From assembly GCA_017548545.1 (NCBI GenBank), contig JAFYZW010000007.1, positions 1-35,336 of the forward strand: 35,336 bases of DNA. Direction: 5' to 3'. Every line of letters starts with the position of its first letter. The stretch's first letter is position 1. The notes beneath the pieces are model-generated. The model made no database searches. It saw only the letters and a list, made by a program, of their open reading frames with translations, and was not told the DNA's origin. The position numbers and the translations under genes were made by a program. This document shows, one piece after another, positions 1-8,596 of this stretch. Origin of the DNA: Bacteroidales bacterium. GTDB taxonomy: Bacteria; Bacteroidota; Bacteroidia; Bacteroidales; UBA3663.

Positions 1-125
1 ACGGCAACCTTCTCATCGAGGATCAGGTAACTGTTATAACACATGCCCTCGGGCAACTCATACTGGCTCTCAAAGAGCTCCAATTCGGGATCGTCACACC
101 CGATGTACTTGATCTTTTCGGTCAT
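1..125 (-). CDS. FprA-type (A-type) flavoprotein, N-terminal fragment
   Basis: The reverse strand starts with ATG at 125 and stays open to the window edge, giving 41 residues beginning MTEKIKYIGCDDPELELFES. The later stretch, LPEGMCYNSYLI, resembles the start of the beta-lactamase-like diiron domain of A-type flavoproteins (FprA / flavorubredoxin family), which reduce oxygen or nitric oxide in anaerobes using FMN and a diiron centre. The metal ligands and the flavodoxin domain lie outside the window, so the function rests on the N-terminus alone. The gene follows the SGNH hydrolase by 43 nt on the same strand and has a pyrimidine-rich repeated leader in front of its start. Confidence 0.7.
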   Translation of the reverse strand, partial: MTEKIKYIGCDDPELELFESQYELPEGMCYNSYLILDEKVA

Positions 126-180
126 ATAAATAGGGAGTTAATAGGGAGTTATCAGGAGTAAAGGGGAGTTAAAACAAGGG
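126..180 (-). repeat. Pyrimidine-rich repeated leader before the flavoprotein gene
   Basis: Read on the minus strand, this stretch holds about four degenerate copies of a 10-12 nt unit such as AACTCCCTATT, ending four bases before the ATG at 125. It overlaps the last codons of the SGNH hydrolase. It resembles the C/T-rich units found upstream of ackA, the GT4 gene, yqeY and deoC in this window, always with the pyrimidine strand as the sense strand. Confidence 0.6.
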
Positions 181-999
181 GAGGGCGCGGAGGTGCGCCT
201 CGATGGTCTTGCCGAGGCGGATATGTCCGGCATTGTTGGGATGCAGGCGATCGTAGCGCACAGTCTCGGGCTTCGCTTCGGGCTGCGCGAAATATTGTCC
301 ATGCTCGGGCTCCATGGGGAAGAGACCGGAATCCTGATAAAGGTCAATGCAAGGCACGGCCCAATACTGGCAAGCCTGGCGCAGCACGTCCATATATTCC
401 TCGATATAGTGGCCCAGCACGTTGGTGAAGTCCTCGTCGGGCTGCACATTGAACTTGCCGCGCTCGGGGTCGCTGAAGTTGGCGTAGGCACGGTGAATGG
501 GCGTCATGACGATGATCTGCTTGGTCGGATAGTTGTGCTTCAGCCAAGAGAGGCACATGTTGATACGTCCGCAGAATGTGGTGTCGTTCATGCACCATTC
601 GCGATGACGAGCAGCCACCATCTTGCCATTGCGGTTGCAGATGGTGTCACGTTCGGTGAAGAACTTTCCGATGGGCACGCCGTGATTGTAGTCGTTGGTG
701 CCTGCCCAGATGAAGATGGCATCGATGGTGGTGCTGTCGGTCTGCTGCATCAGTTTGGCCTTCTCGAGTATCTGGTGCCATTGGTGCCCGCTGCGGGCAT
801 AGACACGCGGCTCGATGCCGAGCGAATCGCGCAAATAATCGTAGTAATGGTAATCGGCGGCCGAGTTGTTTGGGTCGGTCATCGAATCTCCCAGGAAGGC
901 GCAACGCTTACCTTGCCACTGTGCCATGCACGCCGTCGGCAGAAGGCATGCAATCAGGACCATGGTATAAAGAAATTTTCTCATTTCAAGTGCCGTCAT
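169..999 (-). CDS. Secreted SGNH/GDSL-family hydrolase
   Basis: This 276-residue protein has a signal peptide (basic N-terminus, hydrophobic stretch around residues 9-24, likely cleavage before Gln27). The mature part opens with the SGNH block I motif LGDSMTD (nucleophile Ser39), has AGTNDY for block III and ends with DRLHPNNAGH, supplying the Asp and His of the catalytic triad. Family members hydrolyse esters on carbohydrates or lipids, often removing acetyl groups; the substrate cannot be read from sequence. An open frame continues to 1086, but a promoter at 1024-1055 lies inside that extension, so I place the start at 999 (984 is an alternative). It follows the GH2 gene on the same strand, so a role in glycan deacylation is plausible. 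Confidence 0.85.
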   Translation of the reverse strand: MTALEMRKFLYTMVLIACLLPTACMAQWQGKRCAFLGDSMTDPNNSAADYHYYDYLRDSLGIEPRVYARSGHQWHQILEKAKLMQQTDSTTIDAIFIWAGTNDYNHGVPIGKFFTERDTICNRNGKMVAARHREWCMNDTTFCGRINMCLSWLKHNYPTKQIIVMTPIHRAYANFSDPERGKFNVQPDEDFTNVLGHYIEEYMDVLRQACQYWAVPCIDLYQDSGLFPMEPEHGQYFAQPEAKPETVRYDRLHPNNAGHIRLGKTIEAHLRALPLF

Positions 1000-1023
1000 A
1001 TTGTTGTTATTCAATGTGCGCTG

Positions 1024-1055
1024 CAAAGATAGTGATTTAGTTTGCACGTTCCAAA
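1024..1055 (-). promoter_or_regulatory. Bacteroidetes promoter for the SGNH hydrolase
   Basis: On the minus strand TTTG (1052-1055) is followed after 20 nt by TATCTTTG (1024-1031), matching the -33 TTTG and -7 TAnnTTTG elements. It lies 25 nt before the chosen start and excludes the longer upstream start. Confidence 0.8.
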
Positions 1056-1086
1056 TTTTTCGGCAAAAAACTGATAAAAGAAACAA

Positions 1087-4000
1087 TCAATAGAGGCCTG
1101 TTACCTCAAAAAGGGCCTGTTGACTACGGGCATCCTGAAGTTTCCATGTGACGTGGATGGTCTTCGATTCGCCGGGCATCAGGGTGATGTAGTTGTCGCT
1201 GTAGATGACGGGTAAGATCTGCTCGCCATCGGCACCCTTCAGGTTCAGACGCAGGAAGACAGCGGGGGAACGGCCCTTGTTGCGCAACGTGACATCGGCC
1301 TGTTGAGTCACACCTGTATTCGAGAGGGTTACACGCTGTTCCACCTCGGGCTGGGGCAGAGTGGCGAGAGCGCTGTAGTTGCCCTCCTCGCTGGACATGA
1401 TATAGAGATTCTCGGAAATGACTTCACCCTTCTCGAGGAGCTGCAAACGAAGGAAGGAGACAGCGGAGCGCTGTGGGTCGTGAGTGGCGAGTTGTGATCG
1501 ATGGATGATGGGGTGGGTGCTGTCCTCGGTGCTACTGATTTGCATCTTTTGCTGGCTGACTCGCTTGCCATTAAGGTCGAAGACGGTAGCGATGGCGGTG
1601 AGGGCGGGATGTGTTCCTGCGGAGTGGTTGACTACCTCGATGCTGTCGGTGAGGGCGTTGTACTGGATGTGAAGAGGTTCACAGGCCTTCTTGCATCCGA
1701 AGTAGGCTGCAGTGGGATCGAAGTAATAGTCGTAGGTCTGCCAAACCATCGAAGGCCAGCAGGGATGACTCATCCAGAGGAGCAGTCCTGCACGGCTGCG
1801 GCTCGTCGATTCGAACATGCCACGATAACCATTGTAGTTGATGAGCTGGGCCCAGCGTGTAAACTGCTCGGCATCGCGAGCTTCACCAAAACCTTTCTCG
1901 ACAAACTGATTGAAGATGGCTGCTCGCTGCGCTCCTTGCAACGTGTAGTCGTGCTGTCCCCACTCGACATTCTGAGGCCAAAGGGAAGCGGGACTGAGCG
2001 TGCGACGCAGGCTCTCGATGTTCATCACATTGGGCATACCACGTTCGGAATGTATCTTGCCGCTCTGACGGGAGAAATAGTCGGGCATCGTCAAAGCCCA
2101 ATAGGGACCGCCGCCGCTCACACCTTCGGAGGAGGAGTGCGAGATGTACTCCATGCCCGGGGTGAGGGTGTGGACATACTCGCGAAGCTTTCGGTCGATG
2201 GCTTCAGGCGGGAAGCCTTCGTTGCGTCCGCAAAAGAGTCCGATGCTGGCGTGACTGCGCATGCGACGCACGTAGTCCTGGGCGTTACGGAGGAACATCA
2301 CATCGTCGTAGGGATCGGGACCATCGGCGGGATTGGCCAACCAGAAGTCCTGCCAGATCATGATACCATGACGGTCGCAGGCCTCGTAGAACGCTTCGTC
2401 ACCTACCTGTCCCACCCAGTTGCGTATCATCGTGAAGTTCATGTCGCGATGATAGCCCACGGCGATATCGTATTCGCGGGAGCGATAGAGCAAATTGTGT
2501 TCATCGAAGCCCCAATTGCCGCCCAACGGGATGAAACGACGGCCATTGATGAAGATCTGCAGGCTATCGCGCAGTCCCGTATAGCGCATCTCGCGCAATC
2601 CAGCCTTGTAGTCGATCGAAGAGGATTGCCCGTCCTTGGGTGTAAAGGTGAAACCAGCATCGTAGAGATAAGGCTCACCATAGCCATTGGGCCACCAGAG
2701 GTGGAAATCACTGCCCGTAAGCTGCGGGAATTGTGAGGGCTGAAAACGGACCTCGCGTTCGGCTTGAGCGGGGAGGGTAATCTCCTGTTCGAAACGCACA
2801 TCGCCGATATAGCCGCTGAGGAGGCCTGAGACGGAACGGGTGTCGTGATTCCGGACAAAGACCGAGGGTGTGATACTGACGGACGAACCATCGGGTGACA
2901 GCTGGGTCTGCACGTATGGATCGCTCACTGTTACCATGCCTGAAGTAGTGAGATAGACCTCGTTCCAGATGCCAGCCTCACGACCACGGACGGTGGTGAT
3001 CCAATCCCAGCCTACCGAGGCATGGAAGGTAGGATTGTCGGCACCGAGGAGGCCGCCATTGAACTGCGTGGTGTTGGCATCCTTCTCCTTGATGGCTGCG
3101 AAGTGGTCGTTGCAGATGATTTCGACCGCCAGATGATTGCCCTCTTTACGAAGCAATCCAGTGACATTGAAGCATCCACGCTGGAAGGCACCCTCAATGG
3201 TGCCCAGTCGCTGACCATTCAGGAAGACGTTGGCCTTCCAGTTGATGCCATCGAAATTGAGCCATTGCTGAGTGCCCAGCATTTCTCGAGGCACATCAAA
3301 ATGATCCATGTACCAGAAATTGGAACGGAAGAACGACTCGGAGATCTGATCGACGTTATCGGCATAGTTCGGATCGGGCACTGATCCAAGATTAACGTAT
3401 GAAGTGAGCACCGTACCAGGGACAGTGGCGGGTAACCAATCGGAAATCAGATCTTCGTCAGTACGGACATCATGGGGAGAAGATAGTTCCTCACCACTGG
3501 CCTCCACTTCCGAAGCACGCTGCACAAGCCAATTCCATCCACTCAAGTAGAATCGACCATTGCGAAGACCTGCCTCGCGACGGGGCATAATATCGAGCAC
3601 CACATCAGAGAGCACCTGCATCTCCCTCAACGCATAGTAGCCAGCCGGACCCGCCTCGTTCATCGTGATACGCACATAGCGAGCCCACAAGTCCTCGTCA
3701 TCGATGGAAATGGTCGAACGCCCCGTAACGATATTATTGGGCAAGTCTGCCACGCGTTGCCAAGACATGGCATCGTCGGAGACCTCGATGATACCGCTCC
3801 TTGGAGCCTGGTACCAATCAAGTAGTATCTGATGAATGGGCAAGGAATAGCCTATATCGACATAGAGCCACTGCAGGCCGCTACCCTCGCTGATCCACAT
3901 ACTGCTGAAATATTTGGAGGGCAAAACATCGAGAGTGTTGTGGTCGCTGTCGAGGAATTGAACCTCATGGATGTCCCAATGGGCAGCACCCTCCATCTCG

Positions 4001-4713
4001 AACAAAAGCCTGACATGCTGTGTCTGGACAGGCAGTTGGAGAGCAATCAGTTCGTCGAGCATACGGGCGGGCAGCAAGTCCTGTGCCTCCTGTTTGTTGG
4101 GATCGGAATGCAACTTGTAATGTGATGGTGAGCCTGGCAACCCCGCTCCTACCCTTTCGCCTACGGTCTGCCATTGTTCACCATTGTCTGAAGTCTGGAT
4201 GCGGATGGTATAACCCTGTTTAGCGACACCTTCATCGTAAGCTACCAAACCCTGGAGTCGAATCTTTGCGGCTTCGACACGACATGCGCCACTCCAGTCA
4301 TATTGCAGCCAAGTGGAGCTTCCCATCAGTATATTGCGTGAAAACGGGCCACCGTCGATGGTCCACTCGGCTTCACGACGAGGGAGGATGCCTGCAGGGG
4401 TGGTCACGGCAAGCAGCGAAGGTTCGTCATCACCGATGATGCCATCGGTGACGAGATGTGCCGTGTGGTTGTAGTCGCGCGTCGAAGAGGCCCATGCTGC
4501 ACGATGTCGGGCGACGTTGGGAAAAAAGGTGGAGTCTTCGCTGGGATAAAAATAGGTGTATGGGGCGAAATACTCATTGGGGTCACCTGGGTATAGACCG
4601 ATGCCACGAGTCTGGGGCACTTCCTGCGACATCACGTGGTTTGACGAGAAAATGAACATCATCGCCACCGCCATGTGGGCGATGACCGAAGGAAAAGCTA
4701 TTTTTGTTTTCAT
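1087..4713 (-). CDS. Secreted GH2-type glycoside hydrolase with F5/8C-like domains
   Basis: This is a 1208-residue exported protein with a signal peptide (about residues 1-29). Residues 65-255 and 260-375 resemble F5/8 type C (discoidin-like) carbohydrate-binding folds. About 385-590 is the GH2 jelly-roll sugar-binding domain (WLPATVPGTVLTSY, FRSNFWY, then LNFDGINWKANVFLNG). About 590-715 looks like the GH2 Ig-like domain, 715-1000 is the TIM barrel, and the tail is beta-rich. In the barrel, LFCGRNEG gives the Asn-Glu pair, with Glu832 as likely acid/base. HSERGMPNV places Glu890 as likely nucleophile. The layout most resembles exo-beta-D-glucosaminidase or beta-mannosidase-like GH2 enzymes; the exact sugar is not determined. 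It begins 16 nt after the cyclophilin stop and is probably co-transcribed with it. Confidence 0.85.
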   Translation of the reverse strand: MKTKIAFPSVIAHMAVAMMFIFSSNHVMSQEVPQTRGIGLYPGDPNEYFAPYTYFYPSEDSTFFPNVARHRAAWASSTRDYNHTAHLVTDGIIGDDEPSLLAVTTPAGILPRREAEWTIDGGPFSRNILMGSSTWLQYDWSGACRVEAAKIRLQGLVAYDEGVAKQGYTIRIQTSDNGEQWQTVGERVGAGLPGSPSHYKLHSDPNKQEAQDLLPARMLDELIALQLPVQTQHVRLLFEMEGAAHWDIHEVQFLDSDHNTLDVLPSKYFSSMWISEGSGLQWLYVDIGYSLPIHQILLDWYQAPRSGIIEVSDDAMSWQRVADLPNNIVTGRSTISIDDEDLWARYVRITMNEAGPAGYYALREMQVLSDVVLDIMPRREAGLRNGRFYLSGWNWLVQRASEVEASGEELSSPHDVRTDEDLISDWLPATVPGTVLTSYVNLGSVPDPNYADNVDQISESFFRSNFWYMDHFDVPREMLGTQQWLNFDGINWKANVFLNGQRLGTIEGAFQRGCFNVTGLLRKEGNHLAVEIICNDHFAAIKEKDANTTQFNGGLLGADNPTFHASVGWDWITTVRGREAGIWNEVYLTTSGMVTVSDPYVQTQLSPDGSSVSITPSVFVRNHDTRSVSGLLSGYIGDVRFEQEITLPAQAEREVRFQPSQFPQLTGSDFHLWWPNGYGEPYLYDAGFTFTPKDGQSSSIDYKAGLREMRYTGLRDSLQIFINGRRFIPLGGNWGFDEHNLLYRSREYDIAVGYHRDMNFTMIRNWVGQVGDEAFYEACDRHGIMIWQDFWLANPADGPDPYDDVMFLRNAQDYVRRMRSHASIGLFCGRNEGFPPEAIDRKLREYVHTLTPGMEYISHSSSEGVSGGGPYWALTMPDYFSRQSGKIHSERGMPNVMNIESLRRTLSPASLWPQNVEWGQHDYTLQGAQRAAIFNQFVEKGFGEARDAEQFTRWAQLINYNGYRGMFESTSRSRAGLLLWMSHPCWPSMVWQTYDYYFDPTAAYFGCKKACEPLHIQYNALTDSIEVVNHSAGTHPALTAIATVFDLNGKRVSQQKMQISSTEDSTHPIIHRSQLATHDPQRSAVSFLRLQLLEKGEVISENLYIMSSEEGNYSALATLPQPEVEQRVTLSNTGVTQQADVTLRNKGRSPAVFLRLNLKGADGEQILPVIYSDNYITLMPGESKTIHVTWKLQDARSQQALFEVTGLY

Positions 4714-4729
4714 GGTGGAGTTTATAAAA

Positions 4730-5428
4730 TTATTTATTTACAACTGCCTTGAGGATACGAATGTCGTCGAGGGGACGATCGTTGTCGTCGGTGGGACAGG
4801 ATTGGATGGAATCGACCACATCGAGACCAGAAACGACTTCACCGAAAACGGTGTAACTGCCATCGAGATGGGGTGTGCCAGGATGCTCACGATAATAGGC
4901 ACGGGCTACGGAGTCGAGGTGATGGCGACCATGTGTCCACACGAACATCGTGGAATCAATCTTATCGAGTAACGAGTCGTTGTAAATTTTGCCCCAGACG
5001 ATGTAGAACTGTGCAGCCGAGCTTGCCTGCTCAGGATTGACATCGTCGCCCGTGCGGGCAGCGGCTAGCATGCCCCGACGGTGGAAGATGGCGGGGTAAC
5101 GGAATTCGGCAGGCACCGTGGCAGTATCACTTTCGTCGGCGATGAGTTCACCGGGGGCAGCATGACGACTGGTGCTATCGCCCGACTGGATCATGAAGTC
5201 GGCGATGACACGATGGAAGAGCAGCGAGTCGTAATAGCCCGACTGAACGTGCTGCAGGAAGTTGTCACGATGGAGGGGTGTCTCGTTGAAGAGTTGTACG
5301 ACAATGTCGCCCTTCGTGGTGACGAAAGTCACTTCGCGTCTCACATCTTCTGCCTTTTTGGTTCCACAAGAGGCGATGACCAACGCCACAATAGGCACAA
5401 GGAGCAGTCTTAGTCCTGAAATTTTCAT
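4730..5428 (-). CDS. Cyclophilin-type peptidyl-prolyl isomerase, lipoprotein
   Basis: This 232-residue protein starts with a lipoprotein signal whose lipobox ends IASC (Cys21), so it is probably membrane-anchored in the envelope. The rest is a cyclophilin domain: VTFVTTKGDIVVQLF, then LLFHRVIADFMIQSGDS, which carries the family's FHRVI..FMIQGGD motif with the active-site Arg of FHR, then an AAQFYIVWG segment. Cyclophilins isomerise X-Pro bonds during folding of exported proteins. An insertion after IQSGD (residues about 85-120) is common in Bacteroidetes versions. It has its own upstream promoter and leads directly into the large GH2 gene. Confidence 0.9.
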   Translation of the reverse strand: MKISGLRLLLVPIVALVIASCGTKKAEDVRREVTFVTTKGDIVVQLFNETPLHRDNFLQHVQSGYYDSLLFHRVIADFMIQSGDSTSRHAAPGELIADESDTATVPAEFRYPAIFHRRGMLAAARTGDDVNPEQASSAAQFYIVWGKIYNDSLLDKIDSTMFVWTHGRHHLDSVARAYYREHPGTPHLDGSYTVFGEVVSGLDVVDSIQSCPTDDNDRPLDDIRILKAVVNK

Positions 5429-5468
5429 ATTTTATATTCTGTTTTCGTTTCGGAAGAAATGGATGCTG

Positions 5469-5498
5469 CAAATATACGAAAAAAAATGGAAATACAAT
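5469..5498 (-). promoter_or_regulatory. Promoter for the cyclophilin-GH2 unit
   Basis: The minus strand has TATATTTG (5469-5476), a good -7 TAnnTTTG box about 40 nt before the start. The -33 element is weak: ATTG at 5495-5498, 18 nt away. Confidence 0.6.
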
Positions 5499-5582
5499 AT
5501 AAAAAGGGGTATTTGTCGATGAGTTTTTGTAACTATTCATCATTTTTTGGCCAATAACGAACCGAAATTAAGAAAAAAATCA

Positions 5583-5590
5583 TATCTTTG
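5583..5590 (+). promoter_or_regulatory. -7 element for the phosphatase/STAS/AraC operon
   Basis: TATCTTTG followed by CACCC lies 44 nt before the start at 5635. No clear TTTG is present 19-21 nt upstream, which may mean a weak or activated promoter. Confidence 0.6.
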
Positions 5591-5634
5591 CACCCGTAAA
5601 GACAGAGCAAATAGTTCCACGTTATTCCTTCAGA

Positions 5635-7527
5635 ATGAAGACAACTCAACAGACGACAAAGTGGGGTAGCATCAATGTGCTCATTGCAGCGGCCTTGCTG
5701 CTGGAACTGACCACAGCCGTACAATACTTCTCGATGCGACGCAACATCACACGCCAGCTGACCGAGATGGCGCAACGTGATGTCAGCGAGACCAACCACA
5801 CGGCTGAGCTGAAACGTGAGGTGGAGCGCACCACCACCCTGATGTTGCCCATCGTTGAACGGTACACGGCAAATCAAGCCGACGACTCGCTGCGCCTCTA
5901 TATCGAACAGATCCTGAACCAGCAGCATGATATTGTGGGGTTCGACTACTGCCACGTCGTGGGCGACGACGGGTTGCGCGATGGCATTTACATCTACAAG
6001 AACGACGATTCGGGAAAGCCCATCGAACAACACATCGACTTCGACTTCACGCGGCGCTCGTGGTACAGCGAGGGAATCAAGGGCAACGGCTTCTGGAGCG
6101 AGCCATATATGAGTAACTACAAGGTGATACTGATGTGCACCTACTCAGCGCCGGTACGAGATGAACAGGGTCAGACCGTGGCCGTACTGGGAGCCGACGT
6201 ACCTTTGCGCGAACTGTCGGCCCTGGCTACACAGATCTACAAGAATCAGCAACGCTCACTGCTGCCCATCATCCTGCTCCACGCGATAGGCCTCATCCTA
6301 CTTGCCTTTATCATCTACCGCAGCATACGTAACGTCATGCGACTGCAGGCCGTCGATGCCGAGAAGGAACGTATCTCCAGCGAGCTTTTGGTGGCACATC
6401 GCATCCAGCAGGCCATGTTGCCTAAGACGTTCCCGCCTTTCCCCAACCGCGGCGATCTGGATATCTATGCTTCACTTACTCCCGCCCGTGAAGTTGGCGG
6501 CGACTTCTATGACTTCGTCCTACGCGACGAAAAGCTATTTTTCTGTATCGGCGACGTCTCGGGCAAGGGTGTGCCCGCCGCGTTGGTGATGGCAATGGCA
6601 AGTTCGGCTTTCCGCCTGCTTACCGAGCACGAGTCAGCACCCGAGTACATCCTGGCACAAATAAACGACTCGATGGCTCGTGACAACGACTACAATATGT
6701 TCATCACCCTCTTCATCGGCGTCCTCGACCTCACTACGGGGCAAATGTGCTACTGCAATGCCGGACACAAGGCTCCGATGATTGGTTCTCTGCCTCTGCC
6801 CATCAAACCTAACCTCCCCATCGGAGCTCTGAGTGACGTCAAATTCTCGGCGCAGGAGACAACGTTGAGTTCAGGCACCACCATCTTCCTATATACTGAC
6901 GGACTGACCGAGGCTGAAAACAATACCCACGAGCAGTTCGGCCAACAACGGATGCAAACCATCTGTACCGACACATTGTCGCAAACCTCGTCGCCCAAAA
7001 GCCTCATCGACCGGATGACCGAAGCTGTTCACGACTTCGTGAGCGACACTGAGCAGAGCGACGACCTGACGATGATGGCCATTAGTTATAATAAAATGCA
7101 ATCAGCCAATAGCAACAGTTATCACATCATCCTGCCGTGCGACGTCAGCCAGACACCCCGCCTTGCCGAATGGGTGGAAGGCATCTGCGAAGACGCAGGA
7201 TTCGGCCCCACCACAATCATGCAGATCAACCTCGCCATCGAGGAGGCTGTTGTCAACGTGATGAAGTATGCCTATCCCAATGGTTCGGAAGGAGACGTGA
7301 ACCTTGAGGCCGTGACCGAGCCAGACTGGCTTACGTTCACCATCACCGATGACGGACGCCCCTTCGACCCCACTGCACAAGGCGAAGTCGATACCACTCT
7401 GCCAGCCGAAGAACGTGCCCTGGGCGGCCTTGGCATCCACCTGATGCGAAAATATATGGACAGCCTCGATTACAAACGACTCGGCAATCGCAACATCCTT
7501 ACCATGCGCAAACATATAAACAAATAA
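5635..7527 (+). CDS. Membrane sensor with PP2C (SpoIIE/RsbU-type) phosphatase and RsbW-like HATPase domains
   Basis: This 630-residue protein combines sensing, phosphatase and kinase-like modules. A membrane segment (about 13-32) and a second one (about 207-227) bracket an extracytoplasmic Cache-like sensor (FDYCHVVGDDG, RRSWYSEGIKGNGFWSEPY). A helical linker (ISSELLVAHRIQQAMLP) leads to a PP2C-type SpoIIE domain with metal-binding aspartates in VGGDFYDF (Asp290), IGDVSGKG (Asp307), YTDGLTEA (Asp422) and QSDDLT (Asp476/477). The C-terminal 130 residues are a GHKL ATPase like RsbW/SpoIIAB: N-box EEAVVNVMKYAY (Glu537, Asn541), DDGRPFDP and GGLGIHLM. Glu537 sits where the RsbW/SpoIIAB kinases keep their catalytic Glu. 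Expected roles are to dephosphorylate, and possibly phosphorylate, the STAS protein encoded 19 nt downstream. Confidence 0.9.
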   Translation: MKTTQQTTKWGSINVLIAAALLLELTTAVQYFSMRRNITRQLTEMAQRDVSETNHTAELKREVERTTTLMLPIVERYTANQADDSLRLYIEQILNQQHDIVGFDYCHVVGDDGLRDGIYIYKNDDSGKPIEQHIDFDFTRRSWYSEGIKGNGFWSEPYMSNYKVILMCTYSAPVRDEQGQTVAVLGADVPLRELSALATQIYKNQQRSLLPIILLHAIGLILLAFIIYRSIRNVMRLQAVDAEKERISSELLVAHRIQQAMLPKTFPPFPNRGDLDIYASLTPAREVGGDFYDFVLRDEKLFFCIGDVSGKGVPAALVMAMASSAFRLLTEHESAPEYILAQINDSMARDNDYNMFITLFIGVLDLTTGQMCYCNAGHKAPMIGSLPLPIKPNLPIGALSDVKFSAQETTLSSGTTIFLYTDGLTEAENNTHEQFGQQRMQTICTDTLSQTSSPKSLIDRMTEAVHDFVSDTEQSDDLTMMAISYNKMQSANSNSYHIILPCDVSQTPRLAEWVEGICEDAGFGPTTIMQINLAIEEAVVNVMKYAYPNGSEGDVNLEAVTEPDWLTFTITDDGRPFDPTAQGEVDTTLPAEERALGGLGIHLMRKYMDSLDYKRLGNRNILTMRKHINK

Positions 7528-7546
7528 TAATACAATAATATATATA

Positions 7547-7855
7547 ATGTATATGAAGACAACATTCAAGAAAGAAGACCAACACCTGGTGATGGCTTTC
7601 GAAGGACGTCTGGACACCGCTGCCTCTTCTCAGGCTGAAGAAGACATGCGCGTGCTTTACGACTGCGAGGGTCGCGACATCATCCTTGACTGCACACATC
7701 TGGACTATATCTCCAGTAGTGGCCTGCGCCTCTTCCTTGGGCTGATTAAGAATGCACGCCCCAAAGGAAGCCACGTCTATCTGACAGGCATGAATGATAG
7801 CCTGCGGCAAGTGTTCGACGAAACCGGTTTCACCGCCTTATTCGAAATCTTATGA
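7547..7855 (+). CDS. STAS-domain antagonist (anti-anti-sigma-type) protein
   Basis: This 102-residue single-domain STAS protein has the family core: FEGRLDTAASSQAEEDM, then DIILDCTHLDYISSSGLRLFLGL. Aligning ISSSGL with the MDSSGL segment of SpoIIAA makes Ser57 the likely phospho-acceptor. Such proteins switch partners according to phosphorylation by an RsbW-like kinase and dephosphorylation by a PP2C phosphatase, both of which are encoded in the gene just upstream. A second Met at residue 3 is an alternative start. The stop overlaps the next gene by four bases (ATGA), implying translational coupling. Confidence 0.9.
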   Translation: MYMKTTFKKEDQHLVMAFEGRLDTAASSQAEEDMRVLYDCEGRDIILDCTHLDYISSSGLRLFLGLIKNARPKGSHVYLTGMNDSLRQVFDETGFTALFEIL

Positions 7856-8412
7856 CCAAAGAAGAGATCGAGCGCCTACAGGCCGAGAATGCCTCACTAC
7901 GCAAGGAGGTGGAGCGACTGAAAGACGAAATGATCCGGCTGGTGAGTCGTAACCTGGACCTCTCGGAACGAGTGGAGGAAGATGTGGAGCTGCGCCGCCG
8001 TGCTGAAGTGGCCCGCGAACTGTTCAACGGCAACCTCGAACGCCAGCGCAACGCTGACCTGCAGGACGATGCCCAACTTATGGCACTCATTGAGCTTCGC
8101 GTCGAAGCCGAACGTCCGCATCTGAAAGCCGACTTCAACTCCACGGAGCTAGCCCACCTGCTCGGCATCAGCCAAGAACGTCTGACCCGCCTCTTCCGTC
8201 ATCAGTCAATACACCGCACTGCCGACGCCTACATCGACAACCTGCGAGTATTGGCTGCACTGCGTATGCTTCGTGAGAAACCACAATGGACCATCGCTGC
8301 CATTGCCGAGGAATGCGGTTTGGGCAACATCCGTACCCTGCAACGTCGCGTTCAGGAGGTAATTGGCATGACTCCTGCCGAATACCGGCAGATGTTCGCA
8401 CCAGAACAATAG
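7852..8412 (+). CDS. Coiled-coil AraC-type DNA-binding regulator
   Basis: This 186-residue protein starts with a strongly heptad-patterned helix (about residues 3-65: EEIERLQAENASLRKEVERL and onward), a likely coiled coil for dimerisation or partner binding. The C-terminal half (about 90-182) is an AraC-type double helix-turn-helix: STELAHLLGISQERLTRLFR for the first motif, WTIAAIAEECGLGNIRTLQR for the second, and MTPAEYRQMF at the end. There is no sugar-binding or receiver domain, so any signal must arrive by protein contact. Its 4-bp overlap with the STAS gene makes it the probable output of the partner switch. Target genes are unknown. Confidence 0.85.
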   Translation: MTKEEIERLQAENASLRKEVERLKDEMIRLVSRNLDLSERVEEDVELRRRAEVARELFNGNLERQRNADLQDDAQLMALIELRVEAERPHLKADFNSTELAHLLGISQERLTRLFRHQSIHRTADAYIDNLRVLAALRMLREKPQWTIAAIAEECGLGNIRTLQRRVQEVIGMTPAEYRQMFAPEQ

Positions 8413-8430
8413 TGTATATTTCGACTGTCA

Positions 8431-8470
8431 AAGCGACATATCCCGAAGGACCTCTTCCGATATGTCGCTT
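8431..8470 (+). terminator. Hairpin after the AraC-type gene
   Basis: AAGCGACATATC (8431-8442) and GATATGTCGCTT (8459-8470) form a perfect 12-bp stem with a 16-nt loop, 18 nt after the stop. The tract after it (ATTTGTTG) is only mildly U-rich. Confidence 0.7.
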
Positions 8471-8516
8471 ATTTGTTGGCCTGTCGCCATATACAATGTA
8501 GAAAGAGGAAAAAAAA

Positions 8517-8548
8517 TTTGGAGGATCAAGAAAACAGCCCTACCTTTG
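8517..8548 (+). promoter_or_regulatory. Promoter for the PepSY-like gene
   Basis: TTTG (8517-8520), a 20-nt spacer and TACCTTTG (8541-8548) match the Bacteroidetes consensus. The start codon is about 48 nt downstream. Confidence 0.8.
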
Positions 8549-8596
8549 CACCAGCAAAAACAAAAAAAATATTATTAACAAATAAACATTATAATT

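Noticed and set aside
193..1032. 279-residue plus-strand open frame
   Set aside because: It is the shadow of the SGNH hydrolase, which has a signal peptide, catalytic motifs and a promoter on the minus strand.
1501..2736. 411-residue plus-strand open frame
   Set aside because: It is the antisense of the GH2 gene, has no recognisable domain, and GC-rich codon bias on the minus strand explains the openness.
5543..5554. TTTTTTGGCCAA upstream of the phosphatase gene as another member of the palindrome array
   Set aside because: Only the left arm and core match one array copy; the right arm (GATTGG) is missing and there is no 42-bp repetition, so chance is the simpler explanation.
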